Assembly: GCA_016707605.1 (NCBI GenBank)
Contig: JADJHJ010000009.1
Coordinates: 124,001-188,000 of the forward strand
Origin: Candidatus Promineofilum glycogenicum
GTDB taxonomy: Bacteria > Chloroflexota > Anaerolineae > Promineifilales > Promineifilaceae
Direction: 5' to 3'
DNA length: 64,000 nucleotides
The stretch's first letter is position 1. Each line of letters begins with the position of its first letter. A program made the translations under genes and the position numbers. This document shows positions 18,079 to 26,968 of this stretch, in pieces. The notes below the pieces were generated by a model. It did not search any database. It worked only from the letters and a program-made list of their open reading frames with translations, and was not told the DNA's origin.

Positions 18079-18954
18079 ATGACTCGTCCGATTGCTACAT
18101 TCTCAATCGTCGCCTACGACCCCGGCCGCCAGGAGTGGGGCGTGGCCGTGCAGTCGAAGTTCCTGGCCTGCGCCGCCGTGGTCAGTTGGGCGCGGGCCGG
18201 GGCGGGGGCGGTGGCCACGCAGTCGTTCGCCAACGTCGCCTACGGTCTTGACGGGCTGGACATGATGGAGCAGGACGCCGGCGCCGAGGAGACCATCGCC
18301 GCGCTGACGGCGGCCGACGAGCAGCGGGCGCAGCGCCAGGTGGGCATGGTTGACAAGCGCGGCCGGGCGGCGGCCTACACCGGCGCGGAGTGCTACGACT
18401 GGGCCGGGCACGCCATCGGCGACGGCTTCGCCTGCCAGGGCAACATCCTCGTGCCCGGCACGGTGCAGGCCATGGCCGCGGCCTTCGAGGAGGCGCGCCA
18501 CGGGCCGGGCGAACTGGCCGACTGGCTGGTGAGCGCCCTGGCCGCGGGGCAGGCCGCCGGCGGCGACCGGCGCGGGCGGCAGGCGGCCGGCGTGCTGGTC
18601 GTGCGCCACAACGGCGGCTACGGCGGCAACAACGACCGCTACCTCGACCTGCGCGTGGACGACGACCCGCAGCCTATCGACAAGCTGGGCGAACTGGTGC
18701 GGATGCACCACCTCTTCTTCGGCGTCACCGACCCGGCCGACCTCGTGCCCCTGAGCGACGTGGCCGGCGAGTTGCAGGCCCTCCTGCGCCGCACGGGCCA
18801 CTATGACGGCCCGGTCAGCGGCGACTTCGACGAGACAACGCGCCGGGCGCTGCGGGCGCTGGTCGGCAGCGAGAATCTGGAGGAGCGCTGGGACGGCACG
18901 GGCGAGCAGATCGACCGCGTGGTTGTCGATTACCTTCTCAAACGATTGGGATGA
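18079..18954 (+). CDS. DUF1028 (Ntn-hydrolase-like) protein with C-terminal extension
   Basis: 291 residues. The first ~210 match the DUF1028 family: TFSIVAYDPGRQEWGVAVQSKFLA, GAVATQSFANVAYG, YTGAECYDWAGHAIGDGFACQGNIL and GGNNDRYLDLRVDD. These proteins share the Ntn-hydrolase fold; their activity is not established. Residues ~225-290 (ELQALLRRTGHYDGPVSGDF) resemble a peptidoglycan-binding-like helical repeat, as in other long members. ATG 18079 follows GGAAGAG. No signal peptide is seen. Confidence 0.87.
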   Translation: MTRPIATFSIVAYDPGRQEWGVAVQSKFLACAAVVSWARAGAGAVATQSFANVAYGLDGLDMMEQDAGAEETIAALTAADEQRAQRQVGMVDKRGRAAAYTGAECYDWAGHAIGDGFACQGNILVPGTVQAMAAAFEEARHGPGELADWLVSALAAGQAAGGDRRGRQAAGVLVVRHNGGYGGNNDRYLDLRVDDDPQPIDKLGELVRMHHLFFGVTDPADLVPLSDVAGELQALLRRTGHYDGPVSGDFDETTRRALRALVGSENLEERWDGTGEQIDRVVVDYLLKRLG

Positions 18955-18960
18955 AGAAGA

Positions 18961-19040
18961 GAAGAAACCACAGATTACGCAGATTTCACAGATTCAAGAG
19001 AAAATCTGTGAAATCTGCGTAATCTGTGGTTTCTTCTTCT
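18961..19040. repeat. CCACAGATT palindrome, long form
   Basis: AAACCACAGATTACGCAGAT TTCACAGATT arms and full reverse complement, centre CAAGAGAA; ends just before the thioesterase ribosome site GGAGG. Confidence 0.88.
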
Positions 19041-19051
19041 CAGGAGGTTGT

Positions 19052-20926
19052 ATGGCTGAGGGGGAAAGGCGGCCGTTGCTGATCGAGCGGCCCATCGTCG
19101 TGCGCACCTACGACATCGACTTCGCCAATATCGTCCACAACATCGTCTACTTCCGCTGGCTGGAAGATTTGCGCTCGGAGATTCTGGCCGACGTGCTGCC
19201 CATCGTCCTAGACCAACCGTGGACGCTCTATGCGCCCAGTGGCGAGGGCTATGCGGGGCTAACCGGGCCATGCCTGGGGGGGGTTGACGGCACGGGCTGG
19301 CCGGACATCTGGCGGCGGGGCGGGAGCTGCGGACTTCATCTGGCGGCGGCCGGGGGCAACCGGGATGCAGATGAAGGTCTGCCCGGCTCGGCGAGCTGCC
19401 GGGACGAATGACGGGGGGTACTGGGGGGAACCGGGGGGGGGCGGGGGGGGGCCGGGGGGGGCGGCGGCGCGGGGCGCCCGCGTTTTGTGCGGAGGCTACC
19501 CCAGCACAACCCTTCCCCGCCCGCGGCTGGGTACCCTTTCGCGGGTCGTGGGTGCCGGGTCGCGGCCGGGGCCTCTGGCCGGCCACCGCCTTCGCTCTAC
19601 TTCATCTCGGTTTGGCTCCTATTAGTTCGCTGTTAGACTTTCTTTTGGTCTGGCTTTCTCTTAGGCAGTATCTCGGGGAGGAACACTGGCCACAAGACGC
19701 AATTGCGGAACTTCATTATCATCCTAATGCTGCAGTCGCATCAACTTGGGCCAACCACTGCGTGTTGTTTGATCTCTCTAATGCCTTTTAGCGGGAGCGG
19801 CGGGTGGCGGTCTTTGCGGATTGGTACTATCAACAAGTGAAGAACTCGGCTGATGGTTATCTCGACAACACTCGAACAGGCGATTGGGCAGCGGGTACTC
19901 ATTGGGAGCCAAGTTTTCGTTAGGCGATTGTCGTCCTCGAAAATGGGTGCTCCAAGCCAACCAATAGCATTGGTCGTGTCGTGTTGGCCTCGGCTGCGCG
20001 GTGTCTTCTGTGTGGCTTTGTTTTTTGGCGTGTGGTTTCATGGCGCTATTGTTGGCTGTGCTGGTAGCCCAGGGGGGGGAGTTTGTGTCCTATCCCAGTC
20101 TGGGGGCGCGCCAGTCCCATCGTCCTGGCGTCCCAACGAGAGCTCCTGCAACTCCCGGAGGGGCGCGAAGGGTGGGAGGCGTGCGGTTCTGATCTAACGG
20201 ATTGCCATTTCGGCACGCGCTACAACTTATCCGCGGCTTTGGCCTAACGACTCCAGGGCTTCTCTGGTGGCTACAAACAGCTGTTGTCAACGGCCCTTAT
20301 GGTTCCTGGCAGGCGCCAGGCTCCTGATAGTTTCTTAAACAATTACGGACCGCGGCCATTTGCGGTAGCAGTCGGTATTGTAGGCACCTTGGCTTAAACG
20401 AGGCCGCGAGGGGGGGGTGCACGCTGCCGAAGCATAATATAGCGGGTGGGGGGGTAATCGCTGGTGGTAGGGCCATCGGAGTGTCGTGGTGTGTTGTTCT
20501 GCAGTGGGTGGCGCGTCGGCGGGTGTCAGGGGCAGGGAGGTCTTCATGCGCCCGTAGATGGCCGGCGTCGGCCGGCGCGTGGGGTTGGCGGGGGGTGGGG
20601 ATGTCGTGGCCTGGACGGGCGTGCGCTGTGGGGGCGGGGGGTTGCGATGGGCGGGCGTTGTACGGCCGCGGCCGGGCCGCCTGGGCCTGTTCGATGGCCG
20701 CCAGGATGTCGGGCAGGGCGATGGCGGTCACGCGGCCGCCGTCGGCCGCATGTGGGTGGCCGAACTGTCGCGCACGCGCTGGACGCTGGCGGCGGAGATC
20801 GTCGTCGGCCAGCGGGTGTGCGCCGCCGCCCGGCAGAGCGGCTACTTTGCCGACTTGAAGACGTTGCGGCCGGTGCGTGTGCCAGACAAGCTACGCGAGG
20901 CGTGGGAAAACGACGTCAGTTCCTAA
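19052..20926 (+). pseudogene. Acyl-CoA thioesterase (4-hydroxybenzoyl-CoA thioesterase type), split by ~1.45 kb anomalous DNA
   Basis: The N-terminal ~60 residues (19052 to about 19235; VVRTYDIDFANIVHNIVYFR, then WLEDLRSEIL) carry the hotdog thioesterase active-site region with its Asp. The matching C-terminal ~55 residues reappear at about 20730-20926: GRMWVAELSRTRWTLAAEI and the end KLREAWENDVSS. About 20 middle residues are missing and replaced by anomalous sequence. Together they would make a normal ~140-residue YbgC-type enzyme. GGAGG precedes ATG 19052. Either an insertion destroyed the gene or the assembly is wrong here. Confidence 0.7.
19250..20700. other. Anomalous region with poly-G runs and no confident gene
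   Basis: 19390-19480 is dominated by G runs. 19600-20400 is more AT-rich than the rest of the window and has no recognisable gene, although one forward frame is open apart from a few stops (for example RVAVFADWYYQQVKNSADGY from 19801). 20440-20680 is again G-rich. Flanking genes are clean. It replaces only about 20 codons of the thioesterase, which points to a misassembly or a small foreign insertion. Confidence 0.6.
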
Positions 20927-21333
20927 TCACCCTGAGCGTGGGCGGCAATGTACTCCAGCGTTGCCTGAGCCATGACGCCAGAACGAGTCTCGCCTTGCTG
21001 CTCAGCATACTGATCGACCAGAGCTAAAAGATGCTCAGGTACGGTAACATCAACTTGTGTTGTCTTACCAGACAGCTTTGATATATCTACAGTCACCAGC
21101 GCCCAAACTCCGTCGGCGTAGTCTGGATCGTCTCGATGCGTTTCAATAGAGGTCGGCGAAGGCACTGGCTCGCTGTCAATCAGAAGCCCTTCGATGTGGC
21201 ACTCAATGGCCTCAACGACCTCAGTCAATGCCTCATCAATTGTCTCTCCGGCTGAAAAGCAGCCGGGTAGATCGGGCACAGTTACCCCATAGTCAGAATT
21301 CGGGTCTTTATGAAGAACGACTGGATATCGCAT
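20923..21333 (-). CDS. hicB: HicB-family antitoxin
   Basis: 136 residues. N-terminal HicB fold (MRYPVVLHKDPNSDYGVTVP, DLPGCFSAGETIDEALTEVVEAI) and a C-terminal ribbon-helix-helix segment (VDVTVPEHLLALVDQYAEQQ) for DNA binding. It would neutralise HicA and repress its own operon. Its start codon follows the hicA stop directly (TAGATG). Its 3' end overlaps the convergent thioesterase end. Confidence 0.9.
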   Translation of the reverse strand: MRYPVVLHKDPNSDYGVTVPDLPGCFSAGETIDEALTEVVEAIECHIEGLLIDSEPVPSPTSIETHRDDPDYADGVWALVTVDISKLSGKTTQVDVTVPEHLLALVDQYAEQQGETRSGVMAQATLEYIAAHAQGD

Positions 21334-21530
21334 CTACTTCTCCTCCGGCCACTTCCAACCAGCTTGACGGAAAATGCTCTGGAGTGTTCCGACAGGTAAC
21401 TCTCTTTTCGGATGGGGAACGGTGACGCGTCCTGCTTTCTGCGGATGCTTAAACTGGTGATGGCTACCCTTGATGTGGACGAGTTCCCAACCGTCCTTTC
21501 TAGGCGCTTAATTATCTCTCGGCTGTTCAT
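21334..21530 (-). CDS. hicA: HicA-family mRNA interferase toxin, one base missing
   Basis: Starts MNSREIIKRLE at 21530, then the frame shifts near 21493-21500 (a GAAAGGACGG run) and continues DGWELVHIKGSHHQFKHP, VTVPHPKRELPVGTLQ, ending KWPEEK before hicB. With one base restored it is a complete 65-residue HicA with its catalytic His in GSHHQF. The total of 197 bases (3n+2) fits a single deletion. Either an inactivated toxin or a sequencing error. No ribosome site is obvious. Confidence 0.82.
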
Positions 21531-21585
21531 TGACGACAGAATCCACTTCGCTTAGTTTGCCTTGTTGACGCCGCCTTAGCAATAG

Positions 21586-22881
21586 TTACTGATAAGCCTC
21601 TACTAAGCCCTTGATCGTACTCACAAACCCATCGGCCGACGCCCCATCCAATATCCGGTGGTCAAAGGTGAAGCTGACGTAGGCCAGCGGCCGGATGGCG
21701 ATGGCGTCGTCAATGACCTTGACCCGCTTCTCGATGGCCCCCACGCCCAGGATGCCGCTCTGCGGCTGGTTGATGATCGGCGTGGCGAAGAGGCTGCCCG
21801 ACGTGCCGTGGTTGGTGATCGAAAACGTCCCGCCCTTGACCTCGTCCGGCTTCAGTTGTTTAGCGCGGGCGCGGTCGGCCAGGTCGTTGACGGCGCGGGC
21901 CAGCCCCAGCAGGTTCAGCCCGTCGGCGTTCTTGATGACCGGCACGATCAGCCCATCGCCGATGGCCGTGGCCATACCGATGTGGACGGCGCGGTGGAGC
22001 AGGATGCCCTCGTCCGTCCAACTGCTGTTGGCCAGGGGGTGCTCCTTGAGCGCGGCCACGGTGGCGGCGACGAGGTAGGCGGTGTAGGTCAGACGCACGC
22101 CGTCGCGGGCGAACTGCTCGACGTGGGCCTTGCGGTGGGCGGCCACGGCCGAGAAGTCGAACTCGAAGACGGTCGTCACGTGGGGGCTGGTGTGCTTGCT
22201 GCGCACCATGTGCTCGGCGATGGCGCGGCGGATGTTGGTGAGGGGTAGTAGCTCCGACTCGCCGCTGCGCATCTGAGGATGCGCACTCTGCGGTTGAGGG
22301 GTGTCCGACGTGCCTGCGGTCGGCATCTGAGAATGCGGACTCCGCGGTTGGGAGAGGGTCGGCTCCTGCGCGGAGTGCGCATCCTCAGATGCGCGCGCGG
22401 CGACGTGGGCCAGAATGTCGTCCTTGGTGATCCGCCCATCGCGCCCTGTGCCGACGACACGGCCCAGCTCAACGCCATGCTCGGCGGCAATGCGGCCGAC
22501 GACGGGGCTAATGCGGCCGGTGTAGGGGGCTGGAGCGACCGCCGACGACTGACCACCGACCGCCGCTAACCCGGTCGTGGCCTGTCGTCTGTCGTCGGTC
22601 GTCTCCCCATCGGCGGTCGGCCGTCGGTCGTCAGCCGTCGTTTCCCCCGGCTCCCCAATTACCGCCAGTGCCGTGCCGACGGGCACCGTTTCGCCTTCTT
22701 TGACCAAAAGGCGCAGCACAGTTCCGGCGGCCTCGGTCGTCGTCTCGGTCGTCACCTTGTCCGTTTCGACTTCGGCGATGGGCGCGTACCGTTCGACGCG
22801 ATCCCCCTCGCGCACCAGCCAGCGGGCCAGCGTGCCTTCGATAACGCCTTCGCCCATTTCGGGTAGAGTGATCTCGGTCAT
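21586..22881 (-). CDS. 2-oxoacid dehydrogenase E2 (dihydrolipoamide acyltransferase)
   Basis: 431 residues from ATG 22881. Lipoyl domain 1-80 with the modified lysine K42 in ETDKVTTE; a long linker (~82-130); peripheral subunit-binding domain (~130-165; SPVVGRIAAEHGVELGRVVG); a second linker (~170-210); catalytic domain to the end with DHRILDGASA (His and Asp). Transfers acyl groups from E1 to CoA in pyruvate or branched-chain 2-oxoacid oxidation. Both linkers are encoded by repeats: DDRRPTADGETTDDRR and copies of the GCGCATCTGAGGATGCGC unit. An upstream ATG at 23046 is not needed. E1 lies upstream; no E3 is in the window. Confidence 0.93.
   Translation of the reverse strand: MTEITLPEMGEGVIEGTLARWLVREGDRVERYAPIAEVETDKVTTETTTEAAGTVLRLLVKEGETVPVGTALAVIGEPGETTADDRRPTADGETTDDRRQATTGLAAVGGQSSAVAPAPYTGRISPVVGRIAAEHGVELGRVVGTGRDGRITKDDILAHVAARASEDAHSAQEPTLSQPRSPHSQMPTAGTSDTPQPQSAHPQMRSGESELLPLTNIRRAIAEHMVRSKHTSPHVTTVFEFDFSAVAAHRKAHVEQFARDGVRLTYTAYLVAATVAALKEHPLANSSWTDEGILLHRAVHIGMATAIGDGLIVPVIKNADGLNLLGLARAVNDLADRARAKQLKPDEVKGGTFSITNHGTSGSLFATPIINQPQSGILGVGAIEKRVKVIDDAIAIRPLAYVSFTFDHRILDGASADGFVSTIKGLVEAYQ
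22264..22400. repeat. Three GCGCATCTGAGGATGCGC-type units inside the E2 gene
   Basis: Units at about 22266-22292, 22322-22345 (diverged: GGCATCTGAGAATGCGGACT) and 22370-22398. They encode Ser/His/Gln-rich linker residues such as SEDAHSAQEP and SAHPQMRSGE. The same unit forms the palindrome at 6508-6574. Confidence 0.85.
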
Positions 22882-23008
22882 TGGGTTGCTCCGTGGAAGG
22901 GCGGGGGGAGGGGGGTAGGAGGGCAGGGGAGACTTCTTCTCTCCCCTGCCCCCCCGCTCCCATGCTCCCCTGCGGGTTAACTGAGGCCAAAGATGAACAG
23001 GCAACATG

Positions 23009-25452
23009 CTACAGAAAGCTCGGAAACCGCCCCGGGTTGGCTTCATTCATCATGTCGTAGAGCACGGCAAAGACTCCTTCGGCATTAGGCTTGGAGAAGT
23101 AGGCCCCGTCGGAGCCGTAGGCCGGGCGGTGGGGCTGGGCGGCGATGGTGCGCGGCTCGGCGTCGAGCCAGGCGAAGCCGCCCTGCGTCTCCAGCACCTC
23201 GCGCAGCATGTAGGCCGTCGCCCCGCCGGGCATGTCCTCGTCTAGAAAGGCCACGCGGCTGGTCTTTTGCAGCGATTCGAGGATGCGGCCAGCGCGGTCG
23301 AAGGGCAGCAGCGTCTGCACGTCGATGACCTCGACCTCGATGCCCACGCCGGCCAACGCCTCGGCCGCCTCAACGGCGATGCGGCAGGCCGCGCCATAGG
23401 TGACGAGGGTGATGTCGTCCCCTTCGCGCAGCACCTCCGGCACGCCCAGCGGCACGGTGATGTCGCCGATGTTGGCCGGCATCTGCTCCTTGAGGCGATA
23501 GCCGTTGAGCACCTCGATGACCAGCCCCGGCTCGTCGCCGCGCAGCAGGGTGTTGTAGAAGCCGGCGGCCTGGGTCATGTCGCGCGGCACGCAGACGTGC
23601 AGCCCGCGCAGCAGGTTGACCACGGCGGCCATGGGCGAACCGGCGTGCCAGACGCCCTCCAGCCGGTGGCCGCGGGTGCTGATGATGACCGGGGCCTTCT
23701 GCCCGCCGCGCGTCCGCCAGTGGAGCGAGGCCAGGTCGTCGGACAGGATTTGCAGGCCGTAGAGCAGGTAGTCGAGGTACTGGATTTCGGCGATGGGCCG
23801 CAGCCGCGCAGGGCCAGCCCAATGGCCTGGCCGATGATGGTCGCCTCGCGGATGCCGGTGTCGGAGACGCGCAACGGGCCATGCTTCTTTTGCAGCCCAG
23901 CCCAGGTCTGATTGACGCCGCCCAGATAGCCCACGTCCTCGCCGAAGGCCACCACGCGCGGGTCGCGGGCCAGCATGGCGTCGAAGGCGGCGTTGAGGAG
24001 TTGCGCGCCGGGCACGAGGCGGGCGTCGGCCAGGTAGACCGGTTTGACCTCGGTCACGTGCAGCGCCGATTCGGCCGAGCGGCTGTAGAGATGGGAGCCG
24101 TAGCGTTCGCGGTTGGCCTCCAGTTGCGCCCGCTGCCAGGCCAGCAGGCGGCCGACGGGCGACTCGGGGCCGCGCGGCGCGTCGCGCGTGGCCGCCAGCG
24201 CCTCGCCCACGGCGCTGAGCACGTCGCGGCGGAATGGCGTCTCCCTGGTCAGCAAGCGGCGGCGGACGGCGGCCACAGCCTCGGCCTGGGGCAACTGGGT
24301 TTCAACCGCTTCCATCAGCCGCGCCGCTTCCTGGCGCTCGTCATAGATGGGGCGGGTGAACGCCTGCCACGCCTTGGCGCGGAAGTTCTCCACCAGCTTC
24401 TCGGCGTTGCGCTCCAGGTTGTCAAGCTCGCCGGGCGCGGCCAGGCGCTGCTCCAGAATCCACTCGCGCAGCTTGCGCAGGCAGTCGTACTCCTGCTCCC
24501 AGGCCAGCCGTTCGGACGACTTGTAGCGCTCGTGGCTGCCGCTGGTGGAGTGGCCCTGCGGCTGGGTCATCTCGATGACGTGGATGATGGCCGGCACGTG
24601 TTCGGCGCGGGCCAGCTCGGCGGCGCGGGCGTAGGTCTCGATCAGCGCCGGGTAGTCCCAACCCTTGACGGTGAAGATCTCGAAGCCCGGCTCGCCCTCG
24701 GCCTCGCGGCGGAAGCCGGCCAGCACTTCGGACAGGTTGCCCTTGGTGATCTGGTGAATGTTGGGCACGGAGATGCCGTACTCGTCGTCCCAGATGGAGA
24801 TGACGACGGGCAGGCGCAGCACGCCGATGGCGTTGACCGTCTCCCAGAAGTGGCCCTCGGCCGTCGAGGCGTTGCCGATGGTGCCGAAGGCGACCTCGTT
24901 GCCGCCGCGTGAGAAGAGGGTCATGTCCTTCAGGTCGTCCAGTTCGCGGTAGAGGCGCGAGGCGTAGCCCAGCCCCACCAGGCGCGGCATCTGCGAGGCG
25001 GTGGGCGACAGGTCGGCGGCCGAGTTGAACTGCTGCGTCTGGTCGCGCCACGTGCCGTCGTCGTTGAGCAGGCGGGTGGCGAAGTGGCTGTTCATCTGCC
25101 GGCCGGCCGAATTCGGCTCGGCGACGACGTCGGCGTGGGCGTAGAGTTGGGCGAAGAACTGCTGGATGGTCGTCGCGCCGATGGCGAACATGAAGGTCTG
25201 ATCGCGGTAGTAGCCGGTGCGATAGTCGCCGGGGCGAAACGCCTTGGCCATGGCGATCTGGGCCACCTCTTTGCCGTCGCCAAAGATGCCGAACTTGGCC
25301 TTGCCGCTGAGCACTTCGCGCCGGCCGACCAGGCTGGCCTGGCGGCTCTGCACGGCCAGGCTGTAGTCGCGCAGCACGTCGGCGGCGCTCATGACCAGTT
25401 GCCGGTCAGGTTCTCTAACTTTGGTTGTCTTCTTAGCTTGCGTTTCCAGCAT
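23009..25452 (-). CDS. 2-oxoacid dehydrogenase E1, fused alpha and beta subunits, one base missing
   Basis: A thiamine-diphosphate enzyme that decarboxylates a 2-oxoacid and passes the acyl group to E2. The alpha part (~1-400) has GHFWETVNAIGVLRLPVV and the TPP region near GGNEVAFGTIGNASTAEGHF; the beta part starts near 480 (LLNAAFDAMLARDPRVVAFG, EDVGYLGGV). The frame breaks near 23812 (CGCGGCTGCGG, where CGCGGCCTGCGG restores it) and continues LRPIAEIQYLDYLLYG to the end at 23009, giving about 815 residues. The fused form occurs in several bacterial groups. ATG 25452 follows AAGGGCAAGTG. Substrate, pyruvate or branched-chain, is not certain. Confidence 0.9.
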
Positions 25453-25665
25453 CACTTGCCCTTGGTGCCTAATAGCCGGTCTGCCTGGTCCCACCGCCAG
25501 TGGCCATAAAAAGACGACGCAGGTGGGCTGCGTCGCGGGCGTCAGTGTCGAAGCGGTGGGTCAGTCAGGCCGGCTCATCGGTTCAGTTATTGGGGCGGCG
25601 GTGGGTGCGCCACCCAGGCACATGATAGCACAGGGAGCGGAGCTTACGCAAAGGTGCTAAGAAAG

Positions 25666-25741
25666 TCTCACGCCAAGACGCCAAGAACGCCAGGCTCAGA
25701 AAGCTTTCTGAGCCTGGCGTTCTTGGCGTCTTGGCGTGAGA
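25666..25741. repeat. Perfect 76-bp palindrome with no loop
   Basis: Arm TCTCACGCCAAGACGCCAAG AACGCCAGGCTCAGAAAG and its exact reverse complement, 38 bp each, in the gap between E1 and the lipoprotein gene. Member of the GCAAAGACG family. Confidence 0.9.
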
Positions 25742-25754
25742 TCATTCTTCTGCG

Positions 25755-26357
25755 CTAGTCGAGCGGCCGCACGCTCAGGTTATCGAAGCGCACCGTCACC
25801 GGCGCGCCGCCGAGCGTCTGCACCAGCAACCCCACGTCCCCCGCGGCGAAGGTGTTGTCCGTCACCCGGCCGACCTCCTGCCCGTTGACGCGGAAGATCA
25901 GGTTGCCCGCCTCGGCGCGCACGGTCAGCCGGTTGGCCACGTTCAGCCCCTGCTGCACGGCGGCCGACTCGAACCAGTGCTCGCCGACGAGCGTCGTCTC
26001 CTCCGCCCCCTCGCGGTAGCGGCCGATCCAGACGTAGCCGTCGCCGGAGATCTTGAACAGATAGAAGTCGCCCGTCTCCGGGTTGGCGCGGAAGAGCAGG
26101 CCGTAGCCGTTGTCGAGCGGGCCGTCGATTTGCGTCGCTTCCAGTTCGTAGATGCCGTCGCCGAAGTTCTGCCCGGCGGCGGCCCAACGGCTGACGTCGT
26201 TTTGCAGTACCTCAAAGACGTAGGCGCCTTCGACGACCGCGCCGCGCGAATAGGCGTCCTCGCCGCTGCTCCAGGCCCCGGCGTCGTCGAACGTCTCCTC
26301 CCAGGGCAGACCGGTGGCCCCACCGCGGCAGGCGGCCAGCAGCAGGAGCAGCAGCAA
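25755..26357 (-). CDS. Lipoprotein with concanavalin A-like domain
   Basis: About 200 residues: hydrophobic signal segment ending in a lipobox (LLLLLAAC), then a single beta-rich domain (TFDDAGAWSSGEDAYSRGAV, YGLLFRANPETGDFYLFKIS, GRVTDNTFAAGDVGLLVQTL, ending RFDNLSVRPLD) like the LamG / DUF1080 carbohydrate-binding fold. Likely anchored outside the membrane. The start is uncertain: TTG at 26357, or ATG 26409 if one base was lost between. No catalytic residues recognised. Confidence 0.7.
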   Translation of the reverse strand: MLLLLLLAACRGGATGLPWEETFDDAGAWSSGEDAYSRGAVVEGAYVFEVLQNDVSRWAAAGQNFGDGIYELEATQIDGPLDNGYGLLFRANPETGDFYLFKISGDGYVWIGRYREGAEETTLVGEHWFESAAVQQGLNVANRLTVRAEAGNLIFRVNGQEVGRVTDNTFAAGDVGLLVQTLGGAPVTVRFDNLSVRPLD

Positions 26358-26425
26358 CGGCAGCAGCCAGCGCAGCGGGTATAGATGAACGGGTCGTGCG
26401 AGCGATCATATTTCCTCTAAATTCC

Positions 26426-26454
26426 TTGGCTTTTGCCGCGCAAAGGGCTATACT
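26426..26454 (+). promoter_or_regulatory. tRNA-Val promoter
   Basis: TTGGCT (26426-26431), 17 bp, TATACT (26449-26454), 14 bases before the tRNA. Confidence 0.65.
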
Positions 26455-26468
26455 ATAGCTTCAGACGT

Positions 26469-26545
<77 letters not shown>

Positions 26546-26575
26546 CGTCTTCCCCCACTCTCTCCTTTGCCTGGC

Positions 26576-26938
26576 CTAATAGTGTCCCCGACGGGGCACG
26601 CCGACGACGCGCGTCACCGGCATGACGAAAAGGATGCCGGTGTCGGGCGCGGTCATATCGCCCAGGACCGCCTGTGTGGCGGCAATAATGCGGTCCACGA
26701 TTTCGTCCCCGTCCACGACGGAGATGAATGTCCGGTGGTGTTCTTCACCGGCATGGAGCAGGCTGTGCAGGCTGGGCATGAGCGGCATGTCGTCGCGCAG
26801 GCTGGCCCGCTGGCGAACGCGCCCCAGTCCGGTGCTGTCCATGATGGTGACGCCGGTGACGCCTGTTTTCTCCCAGCCGTCCAGAATGGCGGCCTCATGT
26901 TCTAGATCATTCAGTACCAGAACCACGGTATAGTACAT
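26576..26938 (-). CDS. PII-like (GlnB-fold) small regulatory protein
   Basis: 120 residues; start MYYTVVLVLNDLEHEAAILD and internal TGVTGVTIMDSTGLGRV resemble the beta-alpha-beta PII fold, with a variable middle like the T-loop (LRDDMPLMPSLHSLLHAGEE) and an end ILFVMPVTRVVGV. PII-like proteins often sit beside transporters and regulate them by binding nucleotides; here the gene is 30 bases after a Kef-type antiporter and last in its operon. Ligand and target are inferred only. Confidence 0.6.
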   Translation of the reverse strand: MYYTVVLVLNDLEHEAAILDGWEKTGVTGVTIMDSTGLGRVRQRASLRDDMPLMPSLHSLLHAGEEHHRTFISVVDGDEIVDRIIAATQAVLGDMTAPDTGILFVMPVTRVVGVPRRGHY

Positions 26939-26968
26939 AGGGCTTGATCCTATTCGATTTATGCAGAG

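Noticed and set aside
20464..21027. Gly/Arg-rich frames at 20.4-20.9 kb
   Set aside because: They run through G-rich anomalous sequence; only the thioesterase C-terminus in one frame is convincing.
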